This document shows, in pieces, positions 11,398-22,992 of a stretch of DNA of 64,000 nucleotides. The notes under the pieces are model-generated. The model searched no databases and was not told the origin of the DNA. It saw nothing but the letters and a program-made list of their open reading frames with translations. The stretch is from contig CM075767.1 in assembly GCA_037974665.1 (NCBI GenBank), positions 560,501-624,500 of the forward strand. The letters are read 5' to 3'. The DNA is from Ehretia macrophylla (lineage: Eukaryota; Streptophyta; Magnoliopsida; Boraginales; Ehretiaceae). Each line of letters opens with the position of its first letter. The first letter of the stretch is position 1. Both the position numbers and the translations under genes were made by a program.

Positions 11398-12664
11398 TGT
11401 GATACCCCGAACCTGGCATGTATTCAATAGCATTTAAAGTTCATTTAAATTGCATTTTATTGACCTTTCACCTTCTTTGACCAAACTAGTTGACTTTTCA
11501 TCTACATTGACAAACTAGGACAAGGTGAAAATTTTTGAAATGTTTAATAAAGGGCAAACTAGGGATTAGAAATAAAAAAATGCAATGTTAAGTTAGTCAA
11601 ATTTTGGGTCAACTTTGAAATTAAATCTGAACCAATTGGGGAAGAGTTAGGTAGCAAATTATATATGGTTGGAAAGCTCTATGAGTCTAGTTTTTGAGGG
11701 TTCAAACCGTTCGTGAATTGGAGTTTTCTAGAAGAAGTTATGGCCGTTTTCGTAAGGTCGCGCATAGCTGTTTTGGTTTAGCGGGTTGACCGAAGCTTTG
11801 ACCATTTGTCATCTTTTATTTATTTATGAAATACGAAACAAAGAGCAAAAACCAGAAAAATAAAGGCCATGGCTGAAACCATGGAGGAAAAAGAAAAAAA
11901 AAACATTTCAACTTCAAATCTTCATTTCGTCGCGTGAGCTTGTGCAGGGTGGTTTCCGAGGCATCCAGCGTGGTTTCCCTAGCGTCTAGGAGTGTCTAAG
12001 GTGAGGGTTTCATCGTTATTTGTGCATTTGAAAAATGTATATCTAAACTTTAATTTTTAGAACTTATGCGTAGATTGTTGTTTTAATCATTTTGTTGCTT
12101 AAAGAATGTTCCTTGTTGATTGTAGAACATGTATTTATTGCTTTTTAGCATTTTCTGCCGTTGAAAATCGAATTTACAATTTAAATTGACTAATGAATAG
12201 TAATTAATGAATAGTAAATCCTTGAAACGATAAAGTTGCGCTGTTATGCTGTCCGTTGATGTAGAAATGTGCTAGATATGCTAGAATGCCTAAATGTGTG
12301 GTTTAATTGGAATGTGTAATAGAAAAACGGAGAGAAATGGCTTGGTGAAAGTCGGGGTCGTTTAGGTCGAGTTTAGCATTTTCTCGTATTGCGTGTTGCC
12401 ATTGTTTCGGGAGGCCATGGAACCACTTTTGGTGCGATTATGGTGTTGGTTGGGTGTTTGGTTGATATAGTTGTAGTTCAAACGAGCAAAGGGAGAAATC
12501 GGGACTTTGCGTGAATTCTAGGGTAAAGTAGGGTTTTGGGGTCTTTAGACGTGCCTTATGGTGACCTAGGAGGATTGGTGAAGTCGGTTTCCAAAGCTCG
12601 TGGCTCGTTTGAAAGTAGTAGTGTTTTGAAGTTGGGGTCATTTTTGTGATTTTCTGTGTTTTCA

Positions 12665-12775
12665 TAGAATATTGCTTATAGTATGTTTATATTGATTATA
12701 GAATGCTTATATTGCTTATAGAATGCTTATGTTACCTATAGAATGCTTATAATGCCTATAGAATACTTGTTGTTG
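12665..12775 (+). repeat. Short tandem repeats in gamma-2 LTR
   Basis: About six imperfect copies of TATAGAATGCTTATNNTG. The same block occurs in the other LTR at about 16977-17085. Confidence 0.7.
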
Positions 12776-13339
12776 CTTGATAATGTTAGTTGGTGTTATT
12801 CTTGTTACTTATTTGATTGCAAATGCTTATTACGCTTGTTAGAGTTGATTATTGATTGAAATGTTTATCAATTGTTGAGAATGCTTGATATCGCTCGTTT
12901 ATCGCCTTGAATCGAGTCTTGCATTGCATAGTGTCTCGCGCGTGACTGATGGGCCTCTCTGGGTAGCCTCGGGTTGCCAGTGTTGGTTGCTCTAGCTCCG
13001 CTGCTATTCCCTTTCTCGCTTGGGTTGCCTCCCAGGGAGATTTGGGTCGTAGAATTGATGGTTACTCCCGGGGTATTCCAAACTGGTGTTATAAGGTGGT
13101 TTGGGCCGGCGCGTCATCGTTAATGTCATCGGAATCGTGATCGGTACATTACTCGCTCGAGTGATCCATAGCCTTCAAAGTGTGGTATAGCTTTGATTGG
13201 TTGTGTTAATGCTTTTCTTAATTGTTTATTGTATTGTTATATATATTGAATGCCTTTTATTGATTGTATTGCTTAACTGTACCTACTTGCATTGCCCGAT
13301 CTTCTTTCTCTCCACCTCGATATATGTCTCGCCCTCACT

Positions 13340-13362
13340 GAGTATACGTGTTGTGTATACTC
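13340..13362 (+). other. Conserved LTR stem-loop (gamma-2, left)
   Basis: GAGTATAC, 7-nt loop, GTATACTC: a perfect 8-bp stem, preceded by CCCTCACT and followed by ACTCC. A TTTCAG|G site lies about 20 nt downstream. Confidence 0.65.
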
Positions 13363-13984
13363 ACTCCTCACCACCACATTTCAGGAAATGTCATGTTAGC
13401 TGGAATGTTCGTGATTTCGTGAAAGTTCGTGCCTGAAGAGTTGTCTTGCATGCCTATGTGGCTTGAGTGTTGAAGATGTAAAGATATATGATTTCATATG
13501 TTGTATGTATTTATTGTTAAAAGAAATGTAATTTAAATTTAGCTAAGTAGTTGAGGTGAATTGATAAGCTAGTTTATGTAATCAGTTAGCATAGCTTAAC
13601 TTCACAACATGTTTGTAATGTCTAGAGGAAAAGAGTTAGAATGGCATGATAGTTTATTTTATACAGTAGCTTAGTGTGGTTTTATTGTCTAGTTTGAATG
13701 TACTTGTCAAAAATAAAAAGAGATATGTTAGCTTTTAAATTGGAAATGTATGTATGCTTGCTGAGTTTAAATTGTTGCAAACCAAGGCTCAGATGGCCTT
13801 GAGGTGGTTGAATGGTTGGACACGGTGTTGGTCCATTTATATGCTATTACAAGTTTTGCGATTTGCCTAGAAACAGGGGAGACTCTGTCCGTCTTTCCCT
13901 AAAATCTTGCCCGGGTTTGGTTTGGGTTGTGGTTAGATTGATTGATAGAACTCCCAGTCTCGAGAGGGATCGGGGTGTCACAGG

Positions 13985-13996
13985 TGGTATCAGAGC
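13985..13996 (+). promoter_or_regulatory. Gamma-2 primer binding site
   Basis: TGGTATCAGAGC, 2 nt after the LTR end, a perfect initiator-Met tRNA site. It is followed by the block AGCCGGGACAGGGTCCTCGG shared with alpha and delta elements. Confidence 0.92.
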
Positions 13997-15690
13997 TTGT
14001 CTAGCTCATAAGCCGGGACAGGGTCCTCGGCCTGGTGGGTAGTGGTCCTTGAATGTGTGCTTGATAAGTGTGTCTTGAAAGTGTATGCTTGTATGTGAGA
14101 TTGTGTGTCTTGACTTGAATGTAAGCACTTATGTGATATAGTTATGTGTTATGTGTTAAATGTTTCTCAAGAATGGTGAAATGTCTAGTTGTCTATCGAA
14201 TTGACTTATTGAATTGACCTCGTGAATCGAATCGACCTCGTGAATTGTTAGTTGCTTGAAGTATTACTTGTAATGTGTGTATAGAATGTCTTGAATTAGC
14301 TATGCTGTGGTTTGAATTGATTATGTTGTGCTTGACTTGATTGCCGTGCTTGAGTGACTTTGTTGAATAAACTATTTTACAAACTTGCTTGCATAATAGT
14401 TTAAGGCATGTGTATAACTGTGATATATTGGCATTCATACATGTCCTATGGAAATGGTAAGTAAGTCCTCTTCCTCCCCTGAAGAAAGTGGTTCACCGCT
14501 GGCTTTTCAAGGTGTATGGATTGGCAGGAAATGAATGGCATTTGACTAGCCTTTATTTGGGAATTGGTGTTTGCTTTTGGAGCTCGGTTATTGGCAAATC
14601 TCTATGGTCCTCCTCTGTGCTTAACAATTGTGAAAGGGTAGCTTTCTCTTGGGGTTTTATTTGGTTATTCTTTGGAGCATTCTTTGGTTTTCTTAATGGG
14701 TATTCTTTGGAGACTTTTGTTGGCATTTCTCGGTGGATTTGGCTATTGGGATTTTAATCGGCCTTACTGCACAGTAATATCTATGGTATATGTGTCTCGG
14801 TCTTTATTGGTATGATACTGGCATCCCTGATTGGAAATTCTTCTATGGTATTTTCTGGAATTCTCAGTGGCCAATTATTTAATATTTACTTATTAGGCAA
14901 ACTTGGCTACTTTCTTATTGGAGCATTGTTTCGGATATCTTCTTCAGTGTTCCTCAGTAGGTTTGGTATTTGGAGTTCCTATCAGAGTTATTGTATAATA
15001 CTACTTAGGGTATTCTTTGAAATTCTTATTGGGCGTTCTATTGGTATTTTCCTTATTGGCAAGGTTGCATGAAGTTTTCACTTGGCAAATAGTGAAGGGG
15101 CCTCAGAGTTTGGCTTTGGTAGGAAACTATGTTTGTTATTCAACTTGGTTGTTTTATTGGGCACATTATATTTTCTCTGCTATTTCCTTTGACATTCCTT
15201 TCAGCATTTGATAGCAAAACTCGGAATCTAATTGGGTGTCCCATGGGGTTATTATTTGGAAGGCTTCTTTAGAACTTTGAAATATATTTGATTGGGTTCT
15301 TAGCATTTTCTTCAGCACTCTTAACTGGGTATTCTTCTATGAAATTCATGACCGGTGGGGTACTTATTTGGACCTCTGGATGGAACCTTTGTTTGAGCCT
15401 TTATTTGGCTTCTTGTTTGGAAATTCTCGGGCAATAATAGTTGAACTTCTACTCGAGATTCGTGTACAGGGTATTCATTCGGTATTCTTCTTATCATTAA
15501 TATGTGATGTGATTTTATCTACAGTATCTTTGCTTAGGTCTTTATTGGTATTATCTCGGCGCTTTTGGTTGGAATTTTATTCTTCTTCGGTATTCGTGTC
15601 AACGAGATTCTTTAACCGATGAAGATTAGTCAGAATTGGATTTCAGATGATGTTGAGTTCTATTGGAAGAAGAATTGCGAGGACGCAATT
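13997..15690 (+). other. Gamma-2 non-coding interior
   Basis: Leader-like sequence to about 14480, then about 1.1 kb of degenerate short repeats built around GGTATTCTTATTGG. They yield long but meaningless hydrophobic open frames (14488-14757, 14812-15072, 15368-15622). No gag or pol similarity is visible in any frame. The repeats resemble those in alpha-2, alpha-3, beta and delta interiors. Confidence 0.75.
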
Positions 15691-15708
15691 GTTTTAAGGG
15701 GGGAAGGA
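15673..15708 (+). promoter_or_regulatory. Gamma-2 pre-PPT stem-loop and polypurine tract
   Basis: 15673-15690 is AATTGCG, loop AGGA, CGCAATT; the purine run AAGGGGGGAAGGA ends at 15708 against the LTR start at 15709. Confidence 0.9.
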
Positions 15709-18304
15709 TGTGATACCCCGAACCTGGCATGTATTCAATAGCATTTAAAGTTCATTTAAATTGCATTTTATTGACCTTTCACCTTCTTTGACCAAACTAG
15801 TTGACTTTTCATCTACATTGACCAACTAGGACAAGGTGAAAATTTTTGAAATGTTTAATAAAGGGCAAACTAGGGATTAGAAATAAAAAAATGCAATGTT
15901 AAGTTAGTCAAATTTTGGGTCAACTTTGGAATTAAATCTGAACCAATTGGGGAAGAGTTAGGTAGCAAATTATATATGGTTGGAAAGCTCTATGAGTCTA
16001 GTTTTTGTGGCTTCAAACCGTTCGTGAATTGGAGTTTTCTAGAAGAAGTTATGGCCGTTTTCGTAAGGTCGCGCATAGCTGTTTTGGTTTAGCGGGTTGA
16101 CCGAAGCTTTGACCATTTGTCATCTTTTATTTATTTATGAAATACGAAGCAAAGAGCAAAAACCAGAAAAATAAAGGCCATGGCTGAAACCATGGAGGAA
16201 AAAGAAAAAAAAAAACATTTCAACTTCAAATCTTCATTTCGTCGCGTGAGCTTGTGCGGAGTAGTTTCCGAGGCATCCAGCGTGGTTTCCCTAGCGTCTA
16301 GGAGTGTCTAAGGTGAGGGTTTCATCGTTATTTGCGCATTTGAAAAATGTATGTCTAAACTTTAATTTTTAGAACTTATGCGTAGATTGTTGTTTTAATC
16401 ATTTTGTTGCTTAAAGAATGTTCCTTGTTGATTGTAGAACATGTATTTATAGCTTCTTAGCATTTTCTGCGGTTGAAAATCGAAATTACAATTTAAATTG
16501 ACTAATGAATAGTAATTAATGAATAGTAAACCCTTGAAACGATAAAGTTGCGCTGTTATGCTGTCCGTTGATGTAGAAATATGCTAGATATGCTAGAATG
16601 CCTAAATGTGTGGTTTAATTGGAATGTGTAATGGAAAAACGGAGAGAAATGGCTTGGTGAAAGTCGGGGTCGTTTAGGTCGAGTTTAGCATTTTCTCGTA
16701 TTGCGTGTTGCCATTGTTTCGGGAGGCCATGGAAGCACTTTTGGTGCGATTATGGTGTTGGTTGGGTGTTTGGTTGATATAGTTGTAGTTCAAACGAGCA
16801 AAGGGGGAAATCGGGACTTTGCATGAATTCTAGAGTAAAGTAGGGTTTCGGGGTCTTTAGACGTGCCTTATGGTGACCTAGGAGGATTGGTGAAGTCGGT
16901 TTCCAATGCTCGTGGCTCGTTTGAAAGTAGTAGTGTTTTGAAGTTGGGGTCATTTTTGTGATTTTCTGTGTTTTCATAGAATATTGCTTATAGTATGTTT
17001 ATATTGATTATAGAATGCTTATATTGCTTATAGAATGCTTATGTTGCCTATAGAATGCTTATAATGCCTATAGAATACTTGTTGTTGCTTGATAATGTTA
17101 GTTGGTGTTATTCTTGTTACTTGTTTGATTGCAAATACTTGTTAATGCTTATTACGCTTGTTAGAGTTGATTATTGATTGAAATGTTTATCAATTGTTGA
17201 GAATGCTTGATATCGCTCGTTCATCGCCTTGTATCGAGTCTTGCATTGCATAGTGTCTCGCGCGTGAGTGATGGGCCTCTCTGGGTAGCCTCGGGTTGCC
17301 AGTGTTGGTTGCTCTAGCTCCGCTGCTATTCCCTTTCTCGCTTGGGTTGCCTCCCAGGGAGATTTGGGTCGTAGAATTGATGGTTACTCCCGGGGTATTC
17401 CAAACTGGTGTTATAAGGTGGTTTGGGCCGGCGCGTCATCGTTAATGTCATCGGAATCGTGATCGGTACATTACTCGCTCGAGTGATCCATAGCCTTCAA
17501 AGTGTGGTATAGCTTTGATTGGTTGTGTTAATGCTTTTCTTAATTGTTTATTGTATTGTTATATATATTGAATGCCTTTTATTGATTGTATTGCTTAACT
17601 GTACCTATTTGCATTGCACGATCTTCTTTCTCTCCACCTCGATATCTGTCTCGCCCTCACTGAGTATACGTGTTGTGTATACTCACTCCTCACCACCACA
17701 TTTCAGGAAATGTCATGTTAGCTGGAAAGTTTGTGATTTCGTGAAAGTTCGTGCCTGAAGAGTTGTCTTGCGTGCCTATGTGGCTTGAGTGTTGAAAATG
17801 TAAAGATATATGATTTCATATGTTGTATGTATTTATTGTTAAAAGAAATGTAATTTAAATTTAGCTAAGTAGTTGAGGTGAATTGATAAACTAGTTTATG
17901 TAATCAGTTAGCATAGCTTAACTTCACAGCATGTTTGTAATGTCTAGAGGAAAAGAGTTAGAATGGCATGATAGTTTATTTTATACAGTAGCTTAGTGTG
18001 GTTTTATTGTCTAGTTTGAATGTACTTGTCAAAAATGAAAAGAGATATGTTAGCTTTTAAATTGAAAATGTATGTATGCTTGTTGAGTTTAAATTGTTGC
18101 GAACCAAGGCTCGGATGGCCTTGAGGTGGTTGAATGGTTGGACACGGTGTTGGTCCATTTATATGCTATTACAGGTTTTGCGATTTGCCTAAAAACAGGG
18201 GAGACTCTGTCCGTCTTTCCCTAAAATCTTGCCCGGGTTTGGTTTGGGTTGTGGTTAGATTGATTGATAGAACTCCCGGTCTCGAGAGGGATCGGGGTGT
18301 CACA
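15709..18304 (+). repeat. Gamma-2 3' LTR
   Basis: Near-identical to 11398-13982. A few small indels account for the 11-bp length difference. Confidence 0.94.
17662..17684 (+). other. Conserved LTR stem-loop (gamma-2, right)
   Basis: Same perfect 8-bp GAGTATAC/GTATACTC stem as in the left LTR. Confidence 0.65.
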
Positions 18305-18309
18305 CTTAT

Positions 18310-18383
18310 TGTAATGCCCCGATCCCTCACGAGACCGGATGCTCTAATAACCATGCTATTCTCAACCCAATTCCAACCCGGTC
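18310..18383 (+). repeat. Inverted terminal module of X, left
   Basis: 74 bp matching the complement of 21660-21733 with about six differences, all but one C/T type transitions. Confidence 0.8.
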
Positions 18384-18828
18384 ACAAAATTTAGGAAAAA
18401 CGGACGGAGTTTCTGCTATTTGTAGGATGAACAGTTTACCTGCACACAACATATAAATGGACCAGTACCGTGTCCAAACATACACAACTCCTCAAGGCTA
18501 TTCGAGCCTTGGTTCTCAACAAAAATCTCACAAATAAATGTACAATTCCAAACTCCAAGACTATTCTAAGTCTTACCTCTAAATTAGCTACAAACATGCT
18601 TTGAATTTTAACTATACTATCCTATTTCATAAACTATGATTAGATCTAATTAACTTGAATTACATTCCTTTATACACAGACTACATATAACTCATCGAAA
18701 GAATATCTTTACAGCATTTTACAATCCACGCCATATAACACATTATACATCCTTTCAAGCACGATCTATCATGAAACATGAACTTCACTTCCTTTGGCTC
18801 TAACCTGAAAGATTCATAATTGAGGAGT

Positions 18829-18851
18829 GAGTATACAATTAATGTATACCC
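18829..18851 (-). other. Conserved LTR stem-loop (X)
   Basis: GTATAC, 7-nt loop, GTATAC with partly paired flanks, between GTGA and CCCAGTGAGGG. Confidence 0.5.
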
Positions 18852-19238
18852 AGTGAGGGAGGGGAGCAATATACGGGAAACATTTATACGGGATTCGTTC
18901 AATGCAACAATTGAACATAGAAGCAGTAGATAAACAATAAGCAATAAACGAAAGGAAGCAATTAAATACCACACTTTAAAAAGGATACAATCGATAACCC
19001 TTATCACTCCAATTCTTCAATCCACGAACACGATCCACGAACCACGATCTCGATCACGATAAGCTAGCATAACCCCAAACACTCCAGTGGGTGTACTCCG
19101 GATGTACCCCGAATCATTTGACCCAACTCCTCCTGGCAATCTCCGGATTAGGCGAGAGAGGGACTAGGAACCATGGTAGCCAAGGTATACCGGCAAGCCC
19201 GATGCCGCCCGGCTTCCCCGACTCTACCATGCCTAAAT

Positions 19239-19250
19239 GGTTGCGCAACC
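19239..19250. promoter_or_regulatory. 12-bp palindrome GGTTGCGCAACC (X)
   Basis: A perfect palindrome at the edge of the GC-rich block. Identical copies occur in alpha-2, alpha-3 and delta LTRs. A protein-binding role is only a guess. Confidence 0.4.
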
Positions 19251-21659
19251 ACAATGCAATGCACTCAAGATGATAACAAACAAGATAACCAAATAATCAC
19301 ATAACCGAGGGACAACAGGTAGGTTGCCTTCACACACAATATATAATCATTAGGCACACATTACTTAACAATTGTACTAAATCATATAATCTATGAACAA
19401 GAAAATAAACCATTATGCACATAAGGATGAAGACTCCCTTACCTTTTAAAACCAAACCTGTAAGAATTAGCCAAGAACTTCTTCAATATTCTCCAAATGT
19501 ACCATTCCTTCAATTATCATCACACAACTATCAATAGATTTCATTGTTTAGCATGCATTTAATTCATTACTCAATCAACACACAACTCAAGCGATTACAT
19601 ATGCAACATTTCTTAAGTGCCAAGTATTACACGAAGACAATAGCATAATAATAACATATACATTAACTAGCAATGACAATTTATTTAGAAGAAACACTAT
19701 ATAACATTTAACTAATAAGTTATATAAGCATAACTTCACACCTATAATACAATTAATAAGTAGTATGAAAAAGTTATAGGCATATTCGCTCAATCTCTAA
19801 CAAAGTAAACATATAGTTCAATTTACGAACTTCCAAAAGGAAATAACATTCTACGTAACTACATCTAAGCTCTTAACTAATCAATGGAAAGCCAATTACT
19901 AGTAACTATCTCAACTTTCTAAACTAATCTCCTTTAGCACAAATTCATACTCATACAAATGAAACTCAAGCAAACTCCAAACCAACCATTTAATAGACAT
20001 TAAATGAGCATGAAATGTAGCATTGCAACACAGTTACAACATTAACCCTAACTTTAGCCCATTTCCCCTTTATTTACCAACACAATTTAGCTTCCAGTTG
20101 AAACACAAAGTACAATTTTCACAAACCAATTATCCTACAACTCTAAGAATGCTAATAGACACCCACTCAAGCCTTAAAACCCCGCTTTTGACACAGAAGC
20201 TCGGGAAAGCCCCATGTCACTTTGAACTGCAGTTACCTAAACCGCCCCTCAATTCAATACCACGATAGCACCAAAAGTGCTTCCATGCATTACTAAGACT
20301 ACAACTTCAATCAAAACGTGAAAAGTCAACACTTGGTCAAACAACCCTTTTAGCTCAAGACCTAATTCAAAGAACATACCAATTACATGTTCCCTAATTC
20401 ATAACCCAACTATATTACACTTCTAAATACACATTATGGCATCATTCAAAACCATGAAACCACACTTTAAACCGCAATTACCTCAAAAGCCCCGAAAATC
20501 CCCTTTATGCATTTACACTACAAGTCCCCTAACCGGAGTTCAATTAAGCAAAACGAATGCATTTCTAGTACTTCCACACCTATTAAACACTAGCTATGAT
20601 GCCCAAATGTGCCCGAATTCGCATTCACCCCAAAACCCCTTTGTAAAACGGGTCATTTTTAGCTAATTTCAAGCAACTACTCAAGCAAAACTCATTCTAA
20701 TCTCACATAAGTGTTTTTCTATGTCCAATAGCACTATAAGAACCAATAGATAGCATAGTTACAAGTCTAGGATCAACATTGCACAAAAACCCTCAAAATT
20801 ACTATTCATCGTCTTCTTTAATTCATCAACCACCATTTTCAACTATTCAAAAAACTAACTAACTACAAAAGTTTGCTCTACATACATATTTAAGCATATT
20901 TGAAGCAATAATAACAAGAAACAAAACATTTATCTACATTTGTAAATTTTGACATAAACTAAAATTCAACCAAAATGCAATTTTAAAGAAAATCCCTCAC
21001 CACACAAGGCAATGGCAAACAAGGAAGAAGCTTTTGGATGGTTTGGAATCAACTCTACAAGCTTGGAAGATCAAATTGAGCAATTTTTGAAGAAACTTTA
21101 CTATTCCCGTAACTCCTATTTTTGGCTTTTTTGGACATTTTTTGGCTGATTTTTGCATTTTTAAGCATTTTTTTTGGGCTTTATGTATTATGTAGAAAAG
21201 TCAACAAGTCAAAGGATGAGTTATGTTGGCGGATTTTCACTATTTGACTTAAAAACGTTACTTTTTTCTCGCAAAACGTATACTTTAAACTTTTCAATTT
21301 GTTTCTAAATTAATTTTACAAAGTCATGGTTCAATAAATAATAGTAGACTAAATTTTAAAATATTTAGAAGACTAGTTTTACAATTTAGAAGAAAAAGTC
21401 AATAAATGAAATTTAAAAGTCCTTTAAATGTAATTTAGTTGGTTACAATTCATTCGATAGAAAAATAAATTTGTATCTCACTCTTTTCGAGATGCTATGC
21501 ACAAAATAATATTTTTCTCATGCCTCACGTAAGTCACATAACATGGGAAAAATTCAAAAACGGAAAAATTTTACCGTAAAAAATGCTTATGAGTAGTAAA
21601 TTTTGAAAAAATAGTCTTTTAAGTGAAAAATGCACAATTTTCTTTAAATGCTTTCACGA

Positions 21660-21733
21660 GACCAAGTTGGAATTAGGTTGAGAATAGCATGGTTATTAGA
21701 GCGTCCGGTCTCGTGAGGGATCAGGGCATTAAA
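21660..21733 (-). repeat. Inverted terminal module of X, right
   Basis: Inverted partner of 18310-18383. It ends AAA rather than ACA, and is followed by the CTTAT duplicate. Confidence 0.8.
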
Positions 21734-22329
21734 CTTATCAGCATCAATCCATTACTCTTTATATCCATCTTACACTTCTGCTGCTTACCCTTCTTTTTGA
21801 TCTTTTTGTTGTGAGGGGTAAGACAAAAAGACGAAGGCTGAGTAAGATCTACAAAGTCGTAAGATTTCAGAGTGGTCTCTACTGCCTGAAGTTCCTCCAT
21901 CACATTTGATAGGCCCATATCTATCTTGCCCTCATAGTAGTGGAGCTTGAAATGAGCAAAGGATTCAGGTAGAGTTTATAGTATCATTTCCACTTGGCTC
22001 TGGTCATCAAATTCTACACCAAGGACTCTAGCTACATCCAGATATTCTGCCATTCTGAGCACTTGCTCTATGACGGACGTCCCTTCAGCCATTGTAGTAC
22101 TCATGATTACTCTAACAGTAACTTGCCATGCCGACTTGCTATTTTCAGCAAATATACCTTCCAAGTAGTCCATGATATCTTTAGTAGTTTTCATCCCTTC
22201 AATATGGACCTGGAGTACATTTGACATGGAAGATATCATACAAAACCTAGCCATATTATTGGCTCTCTTCCATTGTCTTTCAAAAGTCCGCTCATCCAAA
22301 GTTGACTCAAGGGTGATGGTAGGGCAAGG
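21734..22329 (-). pseudogene. Old copia gag, central part
   Basis: Minus-strand translation gives a clear Ty1/copia gag (UBN2/Retrotran_gag family): WKRANNMARFCMISSMSN, then MAEGTSVIEQVLRM, DDQSQVEMIL and, after a TAA at 21976-21978, LPESFAHFKLHYYEGK. It continues to KQQKCKMDIKSN at the X insertion site. The N-terminal part lies at 30622-30757, beyond delta (CAAGG duplicate at 22325-22329), and the zinc-knuckle part lies at 11393 leftward. Removing the insertions restores a continuous order, so this is one gene in several pieces. It is not functional. Confidence 0.88.
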
Positions 22330-22971
22330 TGTAACGCCCCGATCCCTCACGAGACCGGAATTCCTATTTATCACGCTATTCTCAACCCAATTCCAAACCC
22401 CGACACAGAATTTAAGGAGAAACGGACGGAGTCTCCCCTGTTTGTAGGACTAATTAAAAAGCTGCGAATAATAGAATACAACTATGAAACCATAATCCAA
22501 CATTCTCATATATTTCAACTTCAACCACTAAGCTATGCCTCGTCTTGAGGTCATCCAAGCTTTAGACTCAACAAAATAGGTACACAAACATGCATAGGCC
22601 TCAAATATTGAAATACTATGTTATAAAGTCACTTATCATATCATTCTAACTTTATCTCTTCAATTGTCTTATTTATTAATCTAGCCTACTAACTCCATTA
22701 ACCCAAGCTAGCATGCACGACAATTAAACAATAACATAGTCCTTTAAGTTATTACAGGCCACCTACGAACCAAATACAAACAAGATCCAATACAATTACA
22801 AGTCGAGTTTTTATAGTGCCAATCAAATTACAATTCAAATCACTTCACTAATTCACATGGATTCGTAGGTACTAATAATAAAAGCCAACACAACCAAACA
22901 CGGTAACTCTCGAGCTTTCCCTGTATCACCTTGCGAAGGTGCTGAACCTGAAAGGTGTTAGAGACGAGGGT

Positions 22972-22992
22972 GAGTATACAACCGGTATACTC
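22972..22992 (-). other. Conserved LTR stem-loop (delta, left)
   Basis: GAGTATAC, loop AACCG, GTATACTC: a perfect 8-bp stem, followed on the plus strand by AGTGAGGG. Confidence 0.65.

Larger units (their letters stand above)
11398..13982 (+). repeat. Gamma-2 5' LTR
   Basis: Starts TGTGATACCCCGAACC and ends CGGGGTGTCACA. It includes a short-repeat stretch at 12665-12775 (units like TATAGAATGCTTAT), a GC-rich block near 12950-13110 and the stem-loop at 13340-13362. Confidence 0.94.
11393..18309 (+). mobile_element. Gamma-2, non-autonomous LTR element (LARD-like)
   Basis: The element is 11398-18304, with direct LTRs of 2585 and 2596 bp, a 1.7 kb interior, PBS, PPT and a CTTAT duplication (11393-11397 and 18305-18309). 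The LTR body is homologous to gamma-1 LTRs (for example 12360-12660 versus 55800-56100 inverted). The interior encodes no retrotransposon protein, so gamma-1-like proteins are the likely helpers (inference). The two LTRs differ at only scattered sites, pointing to a fairly recent insertion. Confidence 0.94.
18305..21738 (-). mobile_element. Single delta-like LTR with long inverted ends (element X)
   Basis: 18310-21733 is 3424 bp, flanked by CTTAT on both sides (18305-18309, shared with gamma-2, and 21734-21738). The left end is a normal delta/alpha-type LTR terminus (TGTAATGCCCCGATCCCT). The right end carries an inverted copy of that same terminus instead of the expected GGGC(A/G)TCACA. Between them lies LTR-type sequence similar to delta, with the GC block (19080-19260), the stem-loop (18829-18851) and a T-rich AT-rich tail. 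No PBS, PPT or coding region is present, so it resembles a solo LTR. It is inserted in the copia gag. Confidence 0.78.

Noticed and set aside
14488-15622. Several plus-strand frames of 60-90 codons that look like membrane proteins
   Set aside because: They come from T-rich degenerate repeats in a retrotransposon interior, sit in different frames, and have no start context or homology.
18310-21733. X as a DNA transposon, because of its 74-bp inverted ends
   Set aside because: The ends are LTR termini of known families here, the body is LTR-like, and no transposase is present; 5-bp duplication fits LTR integrases.
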